Shown here: piece by piece, positions 20,595-31,604 of the stretch
Position numbering within the stretch: position 1 is the first letter of the stretch
How the letters are laid out: the number at the start of each line of letters is the position of its first letter
From: Marsupella aquatica
Lineage: Eukaryota; Marchantiophyta
Length of the DNA: 64,000 nucleotides
Assembly: GCA_973895155.1 (NCBI GenBank)
Contig: OZ316894.1
Span: 22,940,001-23,004,000, forward strand
Direction: 5' to 3'
Program-made: the position numbers and the translations under genes
The notes under the pieces: generated by a model
Told to the model about the DNA's origin: nothing
What the model saw: only the letters and a program-made list of their open reading frames with translations
Databases searched by the model: none

Positions 20595-23500
20595 AGCCGG
20601 GGGTATGCCCTGTGCACGTCATCTAGGAGAGCAGATGATGTGTGGATTCTTGATTGTGCTTGCTCTTTTCATATTTGTTACATTCGTGAGTTTTTCAGTT
20701 CTTATTCTATTTCAAACGGTTCAGTTCTGATGGGAAATGATCACTCTTGTCAAATTGAGGGAATTGGGTCTGTGAAGATTCAAATGTTTGATGGCGCTGT
20801 GCGCACAGTGTCCGGAGTCAGGTATGTACCTGGCATGCGTAAGAATCTGATTTCACTCGGTGTGTTGGATTCAAATGGTCATCAATGGAGCGTTATTGAT
20901 GGTGAACTTCAAGTCAGGTCGGGAGAGACAGTGATTTTGAAGGGGAGTAGACAAAAGAATTTGTATGTGTTACAGGGCAATACTGTATGTGGAGAGGCCA
21001 ATGTAACCAAGTCTCACGAGGAGATGACTCAACTGTGGCATTCACGGCTAGGCCACATGAGTGAGAAGGGTTTGGCTATCTTACGGAAGAATGGACTCAT
21101 TTCTGATTTGCAATCTTGTAAATTAGAGTTTTGTGAGCATTGCATTCTTGGAAAGCAGCATCGTCGTGCTTTTGGTGTTGGAACTCATCGTTCCAAAGCG
21201 GTTCTTGAGTACATACATAGTGACGTGTGGGGTCCATCCCCGACTCTCTCACACTCTGGAAAGTTGTACTATGTATCATTTATTGATGATTACTCAAGAT
21301 TTGTGTGGATTTATTTCATGACGCATAAGTCTGATGTCTTGTCCATTTTTAAGAAGTGGAAGGCCCAGGTGGAGAATCAGACTGGAAACACGATCAAGTG
21401 TTTGGATACAAGGGTGAAGAGTCTGAGGTCAGACAACGGCGGGGAGTACACTTCAATGGAATTTGAAGAGTACTGTTCAGAACAGGGGATAACTCGCCAT
21501 CTCACCACAGTTTATACTCCGCAGCAGAATGGTGTCGCTGAGAGGCTCAATCGGACACTGTTGGAGCGGTCACGGAGTATGTTGAGCCAATCAGGTTTAC
21601 CACAAGAATTTTGGGCAGAAGCTATCAATACCGCAGCTTATTTGGTAAATCTTTCTCCTTCTAGTGCTATCAATTTCAAAACGCCGTTTGAGATGCGCTA
21701 TAAGCGGCAAGCAGACTATCATGGCTTGGTAATTTTTGGAAGTGATGCATATGCTCTCACACCAAAGCAGAATAGGACCAAGTTGGATCCTACCTCCAGG
21801 AAATGTGTTTTTCTTGGGTACCAGAGTGGTGTGAAAGCCTATAGGCTATGGGATCCTATTGCCTGTAAGCTCGTTGTCAGTAGGGATGTTTCCTTCAATG
21901 AATCCAGATTATTGAAGGAGGGGGAGAATACTCAGGTCTCCCGTACTGACAAAGGAAAATCTCCTATCCCGGATCTCGTTGAGGGGGAGATTGGTTATGA
22001 GGTGCATGACCGGAGAGAAGGAGTTGCTCCAATTATGGAGCTGGTTCCTGTGCCAGAGGAACCAGAGGAGTTTGTTGATGCTGGTGAGCAGCAAGTGGAT
22101 GCTGTTGAGCTTCAAATTGTACCAGCACACGCAGATCAACCGGAGTCATCGGCTAGAAGAACATCTGGTCGCACTGTACGCGCTCCATCAAGGTATGGAC
22201 AGTGGGTTGATTCATCTCAACTGCAAGAGGATGATTTTACAGCTGATGATGAGGGTGATGCGTTAATTTTGGAAGAAGGAGAACCTTCTTCATTTCATGA
22301 GGCAAGTGCTTCAAAGGAGAAGTAGAAGTGGACTGCAGCAATGCAAACGGAGATGCAGTCACTAAAGGACAACAAAACTTGGGAGCTTGTTAAGCTGCCT
22401 AAGGGTCAGCAAGTGGTGGACAACAAGTGGATTTACAAGCTGAAGGATAATTCCATAGGAGGTGGATCGAAGGTCTACAAGGCTAGATTGGTAGCAAAGG
22501 GATTCACACAAGAGAAAGGTGTGGATTACAATGAGGTCTTCTCACCAGTTGCTAAGTACTCTACAATACGACTATTGTGTGTACTTGTTGTAATGTTTGG
22601 TCTGCTCCTAGATCAGATGGATGTTGTCACAGCTTTCCTCTATGGCACATTGGAAGAGGTGATCTTCATGAGACAACCGCTAGGTTTTGTGAAGAGAGGA
22701 CAGGAGGAATTGGTTTGCAGATTGCTGAAATCCTTGTATGGGTTGAAGCAGTCACCAAGACAGTGGAACAAGCGGTTTGACGATTGGATTCGGTCACAAG
22801 GTTTTCACAAAAGTGTATTTGACCCTTGTGTGTATTTGAAACCGGTGAAGAATGTTGTCTTTGGGTTCATTGTTTTAGTACTTTATGTGGATGACATGCT
22901 AATTGCAGCCAAGGATAGGTCTGAGATTGTTAAGCTCAAGGCACTGCTTAGTGCAGAGTTTAAGATGAAGGACTTAGGGCCAGCTAAGAGGATTTTGGGT
23001 ATGGAGATCACTAGGGACTTGGAGGCTGGCAAGCTATGGTTGACGCAGAGCAGTTATGCGAGGAAGGTAATTGCAAGGTTCAACATGGAGAATAGCAAGC
23101 CAGTAAGTACCCCGTTGGCTCCACACTTCAAGTTATCATCAGCGTTCTGTCCTACGGATGACATAGAGAAGGGGTTGATGTCAAAGGTTCCATATGACAA
23201 GGCAGTGGGGAGTCTCATGTATTTGATGACTTGCACTAGACCTGATCTTGCCATGGCTATGGGCAAGGTGAGCAGGTACATGTCGAATCCAGGGAAGGTA
23301 CACTGGGAAGCAGTGAAGTGGATTATCAGGTACTTGAAGGGTACCGTGGATCATGGTCTTTTATTTGATGCGAATGCAAAGAATGCTAGATCATTGATTG
23401 GCTATGTAGATTCTGACTATGGACAAGATTTGGACCGAAGGAGATCAACAACAGGATACGTGTTCACACTTGGCGGTGGATGCATAAGTTGGAGGTCTAC

Positions 23501-23867
23501 TTTGCAGAAGTGTATTGCTCAGTCTACTACAGAAGCGGAGTATGTTGCAGCTGCGGAAGCAGCAAAGGAAGCGATTTGGTTGGATAGACTTATCACTGAA
23601 ATGGGATTGCCACAGGGGAATGTGAAGCTCCATTGTGATAGTCAAAGTGCGCTCCACCTTGCTGTGAACCAGGTGATGGACAGCAGAGTGAAGCACATTG
23701 ACGTCAGGTACCATTTTATCAGGCAGGCTGTGTCTGATAATTTGTTTGAGCTAGTCAAGATTGATGGTAAACTCAACCCGGCTGACGCATTTACCAAAGT
23801 GATTCCTTTGGAGAGTTTCTCTAGACACCGTGACGTATTGCAGGTTTTGCAATTGCATCACAAGTAG
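20595..23867 (+). pseudogene. Copia Pol: protease, integrase, reverse transcriptase, RNase H
   Basis: This is the same frame as Gag. The protease region has WILDCACSFH where copia proteases have D-S/T-G, so the site looks degenerate. The integrase HHCC domain (HSRLGHMSEKG to CEHCILGKQHR) is followed by DD35E residues (HSDVWGP, SDNGGEY, GVAERLNRTLLE). Reverse transcriptase has LDQMDVVTAFLYG and the active-site YVDDMLIA. RNase H has STTEAEYVAAAEAAKEAIWL and HCDSQSALHLA. The frame ends with KHIDVRYHFIR near the stop at 23867. One TAG (22323-22325) lies between integrase and reverse transcriptase. The order integrase before reverse transcriptase defines copia. Confidence 0.95.
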
Positions 23868-24046
23868 AGTTTTCTTAAACATTCATTGTAATTACTGATA
23901 TATGCTCTTCCTCATTCCTATGTATTAGGCTACGGCTTAGTTCTGGTTTGCTCTAGTTAGAGAGGGAAACCGGTTTGGTTTCTGTCCAGAACTTCCCGCT
24001 GAGGGATCATATACATTGGCAGTATTACTCTCCCCTAGACCAGAGT

Positions 24047-24058
24047 CAAGGGGAAGAT
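24047..24058 (+). other. Polypurine tract of the copia element
   Basis: CAAGGGGAAGAT lies directly before the 3' LTR (24059). Bases 23868-24046 are 3' untranslated sequence. Confidence 0.85.
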
Positions 24059-24497
24059 TGTTGGGTATTTACTCTTACGTCTAGGTTAGGTATGACGTGG
24101 TTGGTACAACAACGTGGGTTGGTACAACTACGTGGTTAGGTACAACTACGTGATTAGGTACAACTATGTGGTTAGGTACAACTATGTGGTTAGGTACAAC
24201 TATGTGGTTAGGTACAACTATGTGGTTAGGTACAACTAAGTTGCACACTATATCATAAGAGGCATGTGTGCTTGGAGAGGTAGAACCAAGGCTCATTGTT
24301 ATGGAGCCACTTGAGAGATAGGGAGAGCTTACACTGTGGAGACTCGGTATAGCCGACGGGCTTAGAGTTCAGTAAAGCTCTCTTGTGTGTTCCCGTGGAC
24401 GTAGCCTCAAGGAGGTGAACCACGTATCTCTTGTGTCGACTATTGTGCGTTGGATGGTTCATGGGCTTGCCGTTGCGATCGTCGTCTATGCTCAACA
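24059..24497 (+). repeat. 3' LTR of the copia element
   Basis: It matches 18406-18862 except for one missing 18-bp unit and rare substitutions. The AATGG duplication follows. Confidence 0.95.
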
Positions 24498-24502
24498 AAT
24501 GG

Positions 24503-25130
24503 TAGCGCCTGGCGCTACCCAAAACGATCAATATTTAAACCCTAAATTTTCCCTAAGTTAGGCCAACATTGACCCTGAAGTATAAAATAAAAAACAAAAT
24601 GAATACAATTTTTGAATATTTTTCCTTAATTGAATGTCATGATTACCGTTTCAAATTAGCGCCCGGCGCTAATATTAAATGGGCACATTTTGGTAAAATT
24701 TTAGATAATATTTGGAAAATAGCTACAAACATTAGGGTTTATTCTGAAACCCCGGATAAAATATTCCAGTTTAATACCACAATTTATGGTGTGGGTTTGA
24801 GTAGCGCCTGGCGCTAAACATATATTGCACCATTTTGGGTCCATGTTGGAGTGAGGATGTTTGAGTAGCGCCCGACGCTACTCAATTAAGATGATTTAAT
24901 AAACATGATTATGCTCTTCGGAAATGGACATCTTAGGCTCATTAGTGTAAATGTCGTTGACATAACGACAAAAAACATTTATTGTGTCAGATGTGCTTTC
25001 GACCGGTAGTGATTCTGTCGTATTCTAATGGCTCTGACAAACGGATTATTCACTATGAATACCATTGTGTGCATTCGAAGACGTCATTCATTATTGTGAA
25101 CTGAGTGTTTTTGGGTTGGATGATCTTACA
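24503..25130. promoter_or_regulatory. Divergent intergenic region of element X with four palindromes
   Basis: It lies between the two element X genes once copia is removed. It is AT-rich apart from palindromes at 24503, 24657, 24802 and 24866, spaced 154, 145 and 64 bp. No ORF is supported. Density of the motif is highest here, fitting a regulatory role. Confidence 0.55.
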
Positions 25131-25322
25131 ATGTCGAGGTCAATCATTCTGACGCGTTCGTCTACCGGTGACCTTGTATCCATTCCATTGTCGGCCAATG
25201 ACGTATACAAGCAAGTTAGTGAGAATTATCTTTGTGGGCGCTTTGGTTTGGATTTGAATGACATTGAGGACATTTTGGATGAGGGAAACGGAGATGATGC
25301 CTCTAATTTCACTGCTTCTTTT

Positions 25323-25960
25323 GGCCTCATTCACAATTGGAGGACTCAAAAGGAACGTCATACTCAGAAGTGACCATAGTTTATTATGCTTTAGGACATC
25401 ATTTGTAAGGTGTAATGAGATGATATGCAAGATTTGATGTACTATACTTAATAAACATCCTGTAGGTTGGTAACATTAATTAAACTATCTAGCATTTGAG
25501 ACTTTGAAGCTTTCCTTATATGTCCTTCAAAGATCGATAAAAGGACTTGTCACGCAACGAGTCACATCATTTCAGGACTCGAAAGGACTCTAAAACTTGC
25601 ATTTTAGACAATGAAATTTTACCAAGGCATGCATACTAATAGAATAATCTTATATTTTAAAACTCAAATATTGACACACACTAAACCTTTATGTACAGGA
25701 CAAAAATAATAAGTAATTTTGGCTTATTTAGGGCCATCAATAATAGGATCCCTTAAAAAAGTTAAAAACTTGATTTATCTACATGATGAGGTAGGTTACA
25801 CCATGTAAAATAGTCTTGTGAAAAAATTAGACTTAAATGTCTTGAGATAAAATCATGATGAAACTTTTTCCATGTTACGAAAGTCATTTTTCACTAAAAA
25901 AACATGTTTTTGAGTCCTGAAAGTGGTTCCTGTGAGGTACACCCAATTGTGAATGAGGCC
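25323..25960. mobile_element. Fold-back insert in the zinc-finger gene
   Basis: GGCCTCATTCACAATTGG (25323-25340) is repeated as a perfect inverted copy at 25943-25960. AGGACTCAAAA also occurs inverted inside the ends. The 600-bp interior is AT-rich and without a gene. It could be a MITE-like insertion or an intron that happens to form a hairpin. Confidence 0.5.
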
Positions 25961-27179
25961 TTTTGATGTTGATGACGGGATTCATTTTTGGCACCTGAAT
26001 GCAGGAATTCGGTATTCTATTGTCATTCGAAAACCAATCGCATCCGATCTCCCATCTTCATCCAAACCCTTTGTTGATGTTGTCTTGCTTTCAGAAAGCG
26101 ACGATGATGGACCTTCTGGTTTGCCTGAGTCTAGTGCTAAACCCCCTCACACAGTTGTTAAACAGGAGGTTACCCCTGTTAAACAGGAGGTTAGAGCAGT
26201 TTTTACCAAAAATTCCATTGTGTATTGGAGAAGTGCAATGGATACCATTCTCAAGTCAACTGGTTCCAGTGAAATCTCGAGGTTCATCGCGGCTGGGGAC
26301 TTCTGCCATGAACAAGTTGGCTGTTTGCCGAAGAAATACAATGGAAATATTGTATTCGAGTTGCCTCCTGCGGGAGCTCTTTCAAAGGGGTCACGTCTAC
26401 GCGACATGAACCGGTCGAAGGATTGCTACATCTGGACCAGAATATTTCCTACATCAGCTAATGTTCATCCCAAGAAATATTGGGAATTTGGTAAAGTAAC
26501 GTGCACTGGGTCCATTGAGTGTAGGAATAATACTTGCGACTATTTTCGACGGAAGAAAAGGAGGAACCAGAAGGCCTGGGGTGGAACCCCCAAACTTGGC
26601 GGGCAACATCGTGTTGGCTCCTTCATTGACGAAGGTGGAGTTGTTTGCCAATTTTGTGATCAAGTTCCATTTTGTGTCCAATCTTGTCCAACAAGGTTAT
26701 TTTACATGTACCCCCAGGTTCTAGTTGACTCAGAAACCTGTACTCACATGTCCCGCTTGGCAATTCATATGGGGATCCACAACCATCCTTCAAGAAAGGT
26801 GTTTTCTCGGAGCGCAGAGAAGATTGTTGAGGAGGTTATCAAAAAGAAATTGGAAGGAAATCCAATTTTCACCCTTGCTGGTGTAAAAAATGTGGCGACA
26901 GGGTCCTTTGTAAAGTCCTTGTGTGAAAGTGTGGAAGATATTCAAGATATTGAAGAAACCAAGATATTTTTGAGTCGCTCATGGTAGTTTCCACACCCCA
27001 GAAGTTTGCGTCCCTCTTTCGTAGTGTTAGACAGGACCAGAAAGGTCGAGGTGAACTAGATTTTCTTGTTCGGTATCAAAGAAATATCAACATGCCTTTC
27101 CTCCAAAGGTACCTGTCATATGACACAATACGACGCAATAAGTTGTCCCTTAATGGACAATGCCATTTTTTACTTCTAG

Positions 27180-27258
27180 GTACAGACTCCACTTCACTAG
27201 CGCCCGACGCTAGTGTTTTCTTATTGCGTAACAGACAATTTATTCTATATAATTGCAG
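27180..27258 (+). other. Intron of the zinc-finger gene carrying a palindrome
   Basis: It has GTACAG...TTGCAG boundaries and is 79 bp long. TAGCGCCCGACGCTA lies at 27198-27212. The flanking reading frames open exactly at the boundaries. Confidence 0.6.
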
Positions 27259-28785
27259 AACAAGAGTGTTGAAGAAGGGGCTAAGATTCCTAATTGTACA
27301 GGATCAGAGTCCGTGCACGCAGGTATGAAAGCATGGGTAATGAAGAAAAAGGTTGGACTCTTTGAGGCATGTGAAATGGACCAAAATCGAGCTATTTCTC
27401 AGGTTGCTGCTTACACTGCGTATCGGAAAGGGTTGCATAGAGGAAAAGGTCCCACAATTTGGGAACTCGCTTTCCGATCAGCGGACCAGGCAGGCTCCCC
27501 CAAGTTGTATGAAGATGCAATGAATATGCTACTGTCCAACGCTGCCGAGTTTGACTTGGAGAGACGTGCACCTCTCAATGGAGACGTTGTCACCAAATCT
27601 TTGAAGAGGAAAGGACATGCATCTGGGAATATCTCGCCACAAGACTCCCATAGGCATGATAAAATCCTTGTCACCTCGCCCAATACTAGATCAATGAAAA
27701 GGAAGAATCTTAATCGCACGACGTTTGATGCTATCCTTGGCCCCACGCCTCAAGTTAATCCTGTTGTTAATTTGTCTGGAAGTGACATTTTGGGCGATGG
27801 AGAAGATGTCGATTTCAATACCCCTCCTGCTCGAGACCAAACGCGTTCAACGAGGCTTCCCCAGACTGCTCCCTCCATGGTTCAGCAACCGTTACAAGAG
27901 TGTCCTGTCCGTGAGATCGAGGTTGCTCCATCTGCATGGCAATTACGTCGAACTTCAAAATTTGGCGCTGGTCCTCAGTGCAACGGATCATTTTCCCGTA
28001 ATTCCGAAAGAGACGAGTGTCGCAATCGCATGAAAAAAGTTGGATTTCCCTCACCACATGGTGTTATCGGCGTTGTTGTCAAAGGACAACGCATTTTCAG
28101 GGGGGAACCCATAACCGAAATGATTTGGTTTTGCCCAAACAATACATGTTACAGAAGCCACCCTCGTCGAGGTGTATTGAACCTGCCCCCTTTCCCGGAT
28201 GTTCTTCCCATTTTGAAAGGGGCAAATGTTTCGGAAGACGAGCTGCAATATCTTCTTGACAACGGAATCTCCCTAGTGCACGGAAATGAACATACAACTA
28301 CATCCCCGTCAGATTTTGATCTTCGAATCAATGTCAATATTTTTCCAGAACATGTGAATCTTCTCAAACCCAATGTTCGTCTCCGAAGCCGGAATGGGAC
28401 GAATACGGTTCCTTGGTCAAATCTTACCCAGGTCACATGAACATAATTGCGTCTGCAAAAAAAGAGACGATGTCCATTCAGGGATAGTGGGATGTTGCGA
28501 TTGGGAATGCATGGGGAAAGCAGTTTAAGGTGCAAACGCACAAAAATATGCGGACACCAAATTGTTACTTTGTTCAAATTTGCATTTTCCCCACTTGCTC
28601 GTGTGAGGATTTCTACCGGTGACATTCTCGGAAACATCCATATATGCCTTGCAAACATTTGTATTGGATTTTCCTTACCGTTTTCAAACTAGACGTTGAG
28701 GAATCTACATTGACCAACCAACCAATTCTCACTGTTGGAGAGGTTCGGCTCATATTAGAGAGGCAAAATGCTCATGGTTTATAGC

Positions 28786-28990
28786 ATGAATCATGATGAT
28801 GTAGGTTTTATTATCGGTCCAAACGGTTATATTGATTTTGTCGTATGTCAACGGAAAAGTGTTATTTATGTCGCGTCATGTTTTGTTAGCGCCAGGCGCT
28901 GATAATTTTGTCACTTAGGCTACACCGTTAAATATCATCGTGTTGTGCTTGATGTTCTCAACGCCAACTATTTGTTTCCTTAAATACCGA
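28786..28990. other. 3' noncoding region of element X
   Basis: No gene is seen. There is one palindrome at 28887-28901. Confidence 0.5.
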
Positions 28991-29407
28991 GTAAAGTTAC
29001 ATCATCAGTTATCAGTGTTTTCCATCAGTCGCCACATCATCTTAGAGAGGCCGCCAAGTTGGGGTTTTTTCCAAAAATTCTCAAAAAAAATAATTTCCCC
29101 AAAAATATTTTTTTCACTATGTGTGTCCGTACCGTACGGACACCGCATCTCGGCGAGACCCGCCAAGATAGTCCGATGTTCGTATGGTACGGACACCAAA
29201 TTTTGTCGGATTTTTTTTTAAGATTTATTTTTTTTTGAGAATTTTTGAAAAAAAAATTAATTTTTTTTCTTCGTTTTTTTTGTCCTTACGCTGATCTCGG
29301 CAAGGTCAGCTGAGATGCGTGAAAGTGCGAAGGCCCTATCTCAGCTGCTCAGCTGAGATTCAGAAATTTCAAGGCGACCAAACTGATAACTGATGATCCT
29401 CGCTACC
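28991..29407. mobile_element. MITE-like insert with terminal inverted repeats
   Basis: ATCATCAGTTATCAGT at 29000-29016 is inverted at 29381-29396. The element is flanked by the direct repeat CCTTAAATACCGA (28978-28990, 29408-29420), longer than usual for a MITE. The interior has long A/T runs and several short hairpins containing GTCCGTACCGTACGGAC and CTCGGCGAGA-like motifs. It has no coding capacity. Confidence 0.65.
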
Positions 29408-29812
29408 CCTTAAATACCGATAAGATAGCGCCAGGCGCTAGTCAAGACGTTGTTCACTTTTATTTTGGACCATATAATACCATAAAGTTTTGGGCTGCAT
29501 TCATTTTGTATTATTTTTATATATTTTGTTGCCGATTATGGTGGGACCTACCATTTTTGTGCACATTCCTTGACATTTTTATGTATGCTCCCCCTTGTTT
29601 GTGTTGGGATCTGAGGTTCAATTATTATGTGGTTCAACGATTCATGACAAGGTATCCTCCCTCACCGCAATGGACTAACTCCAACTTAAACAATTCTAAA
29701 CTCCTGATTGTGTGTTCTTTCCCCTGGTACAAGATGTTTTTTCCTGGTAACAGCATAAGGCAAACAAGAAAAGTATTTGCTGTTTGCCTGTTTGCTGTCT
29801 CGGTCGCTATAC
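29408..29812. other. Right end of element X
   Basis: It has a palindrome at 29426-29440 and no supported gene. CTGGTAACAGCA near 29742 repeats, in direct orientation, the sequence of the left end (rejoined across 4336/12881). CAAACAG-rich sequence lies near the tip. Confidence 0.5.
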
Positions 29813-29822
29813 CCGTATAGAC
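29813..29822. repeat. 10-bp target-site duplication of element X, right copy
   Basis: CCGTATAGAC, identical to 4269-4278. Confidence 0.8.
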
Positions 29823-31604
29823 TCCCGACCACCAATATAATCCTTTGACCCTGTCATATGTGGCTTGAACTCCTCGATGGCCAGCTATCTCCTTATCATG
29901 ACATTCTTGTAGAATCATGATCTTGGTGTCTTCATCTCCCACCACTTTCATCGGTATCTGGTTTGACTTCTTCGCTTAGCGCCATAAGTACCCATCTTGT
30001 AGAAGAAAACCATAAGACTTCTTCCTAATCTTTTCAAATTCTTCTCTGCTCCATTCTGGATCTTTCTCTAATGTACTAAGATACCTTCCTATAGTGAGAA
30101 GCTCATCAAAGTATAACTCTTCTCTAAAAGTTGGCATCTTTGATACCTCATTTGCTTCTACTCTGCATTCTTCATGCTCATCATATCGAGCTCTAGATAG
30201 CATATTGGCTACTGGATTGTTATTTCCTGCTATATGCTTTAGTTCTGGATTAATCATTCTGATGAATGCTATCCATCGTAGCATTGCTATATCAGGGGTA
30301 TCACAATTTGCAATCATCCCTAGTAATGGCAAGCAATCCGTCTCAAGAACTACATACGCACCAATCAAGCTATCTTTCTCTTGTTTTAATGCAATTTTTG
30401 CACCCCACAACTCACGCTTGACTTGAGGGTACCTTCTTTGCCGCTCAGTGAAGATCTTTGCTCCAAATCTCGATGTATATCTGTTGCCTTCCTCATCATC
30501 TTGTCCAAGCGCCCATCCTGTAGCATAAAGACTTGAATCCATCGTGATGATATTTATCGGCTGCCCATTGGTGTAGGTTAACGGACGCAGGACTGGTGAT
30601 TTCTGTAGTGCTTCTTTTAATCTGCTCATTGCAGTTGCATGGTCTATTGTCCATACAAACTTGGTCCTCTTTCTTAAGAGTTGATATAGGGGTTCTGCAA
30701 TATGAGCAAAGTGCGGAATCCAAACACGATTGAAGACACTTCCTCCAAGAAATCTCCTTACTTCTTGCACTGTGGTGCAATCTCTCATCTTGTTGATTGC
30801 ATCCACCTTATCGTTGTTTGGTTTGCGGCCATATGTTCCACACATATGCCCTACGACCAATATCTTCTTAAGTCCAAAGTCAGACTTCTCACCAGAAAGA
30901 GGTACTCCTGCTTCTATCAACCGATGTAGAATGGCTTCCACATCTTGTATATGCTCCCAAATGAACTGCCTCATTCCATCCTTCCTCAATGTCTCATCTT
31001 TTTTACCTTCCACACATCCCTTGATTGGTATGTTATCAAGAAATGGACGAGTTTTCTCCGGAATAAATAATTGCAAAATACGATTCATAGCATTTTGCAT
31101 ATGTGCCACTGAGTTTGTTGCTCCTTGTGGAAGGGTACACATTTTCAATAACCCAAGTGGAGTTCTCATTGTAGTGATGTCTCGGCTTCCTTCTGCAAGC
31201 TGAAATTGATCATATCCTGAGTAGAGATCTCCAATTGAATAGACGGCCCTTCCTGCAAACTCCTCTGCAAATTCATCCATAATTGGACCAATTCCTACAT
31301 TCCGAATGGTAACTCTATTTGGCGGTTGCATATCCTGTATGAACCTTAGTTTCCCATTCTTCTTTCAAATTGTAAACCACCGATTGGAGTATGGTGCCTT
31401 TGACCTCTCCAAAATCTTGGCTCTCAGCTTTTCTTTTAGTAGCTCCACTAGTTGCGGTAGCAAAGCCTTAGGAACCGGAATAGGTTTCAAGTCCCATGGT
31501 ATATACGGAACTGTGAAAATCACCATTGGTGCTATCTCGCGTGGATTAGCGCACCCAATCTCCTCAACATTGAAGGCAAAAGCCTTCCCATTTCTAGCAA
31601 TCAT
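29823..31604 (-). pseudogene. Gypsy element B reverse transcriptase, RNase H and start of integrase
   Basis: This is one reverse-strand frame with stops at about 31364 and 29977. The reverse transcriptase has GDLYSGYDQF and RTPLGLLKMCTLPQGATNSV. Its active site reads PFLDNIPIKG, with the second aspartate of Y/F-x-D-D changed to asparagine. RNase H follows (SSLYATGWALGQDDEEGNRY, LETDCLPLLGM). The integrase starts with the zinc domain (ILQECHDKEIAGHRGVQATYD) and stops at the element X junction (WWSGVYT). The catalytic substitution alone would inactivate the polymerase. Confidence 0.88.

Larger units (their letters stand above)
18406..24497 (+). mobile_element. Ty1/copia retrotransposon, nearly complete
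   Basis: It has LTRs of 457 and 439 bp, target duplication AATGG (18401-18405, 24498-24502), a tRNA-iMet primer site, a polypurine tract and one gag-pol frame. It interrupts the intergenic region of element X just beside a palindrome copy. Two in-frame stops (20592, 22323) are the only coding defects noticed, so the insertion is probably young. Confidence 0.95.
25131..28785 (+). pseudogene. Zinc-finger protein of element X (WRKY/GCM1-like finger plus SWIM finger), degraded
   Basis: The first exon starts at ATG 25131 (MSRSIILTRSSTGDLVSIPL) and is interrupted at 25323-25960. The next part (25961 on) has a cysteine-rich region ending in CTHMSRLAIHMGIHNHP, like the WRKY/GCM1-type fingers of FAR1/MULE proteins. 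An intron (27180-27258, GT-AG) carries a palindrome. The C-terminal part has a second Cys-rich stretch (WFCPNNTCYRSHP) and, after a frameshift near 28400, a SWIM motif C-x-C...C-x-H (TCSCEDFYR, then PCKHLYWI). No D-D-E catalytic core was found between the fingers. Frameshifts near 26985 and 28400 and stops near 28485 and 28620 make this copy non-functional. A transposase-related or DNA-binding role is inferred. Confidence 0.6.
12980..29440. repeat. Dispersed near-palindrome TAGCGCC(N)GGCGCTA of element X
   Basis: Good copies start at 13359, 13709, 13832, 14979, 15765, 15836, 17245, 24503, 24657, 24802, 24866, 27198, 28887 and 29426 (15 bp each, 0-2 changes). Degraded copies start near 12980, 13032 and 13092. 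Four lie in introns of the methyltransferase-like gene, one in the intron of the zinc-finger gene, four in the divergent intergenic region, and the rest in the noncoding ends. None lies in an exon or in the nested copia and gypsy elements. Confidence 0.88.
4279..29812. mobile_element. Element X: large MULE-like insertion with ParB/methyltransferase and zinc-finger genes
   Basis: This is a 25.5-kb insertion in element B's integrase, bounded by perfect 10-bp duplications. Without its own later insertions (4337-12875 plus duplication, 18406-24497 plus duplication) about 10.9 kb remains. The ends share only a weak inverted similarity: GACAGTAAACAGCAAACAG on the left and GACAGCAAACAGGCAAACAG on the reverse complement of the right, each about 10-15 bp inside the end. 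Two divergent genes fill it (13943-18074 reverse, 25131-28785 forward). The near-palindrome TAGCGCC(N)GGCGCTA recurs fourteen times in noncoding parts. Long duplications without strong terminal inverted repeats fit non-TIR MULEs such as VANDAL, but no MULE catalytic domain was recognised, so the class is tentative. Confidence 0.7.

Noticed and set aside
25953-28440. Bona fide MULE transposase
   Set aside because: The zinc fingers fit, but I could not find the D-D-E catalytic core, so the name was not assigned.
28149-28658. 169-codon reverse-strand ORF
   Set aside because: It overlaps the better supported forward zinc-finger and SWIM coding sequence and has no recognisable domain.
4279-29812. 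Element X as an endogenous virus or Maverick-type element
   Set aside because: No polymerase B, capsid, ATPase or retroviral integrase of its own was seen; the duplication length fits MULEs better.
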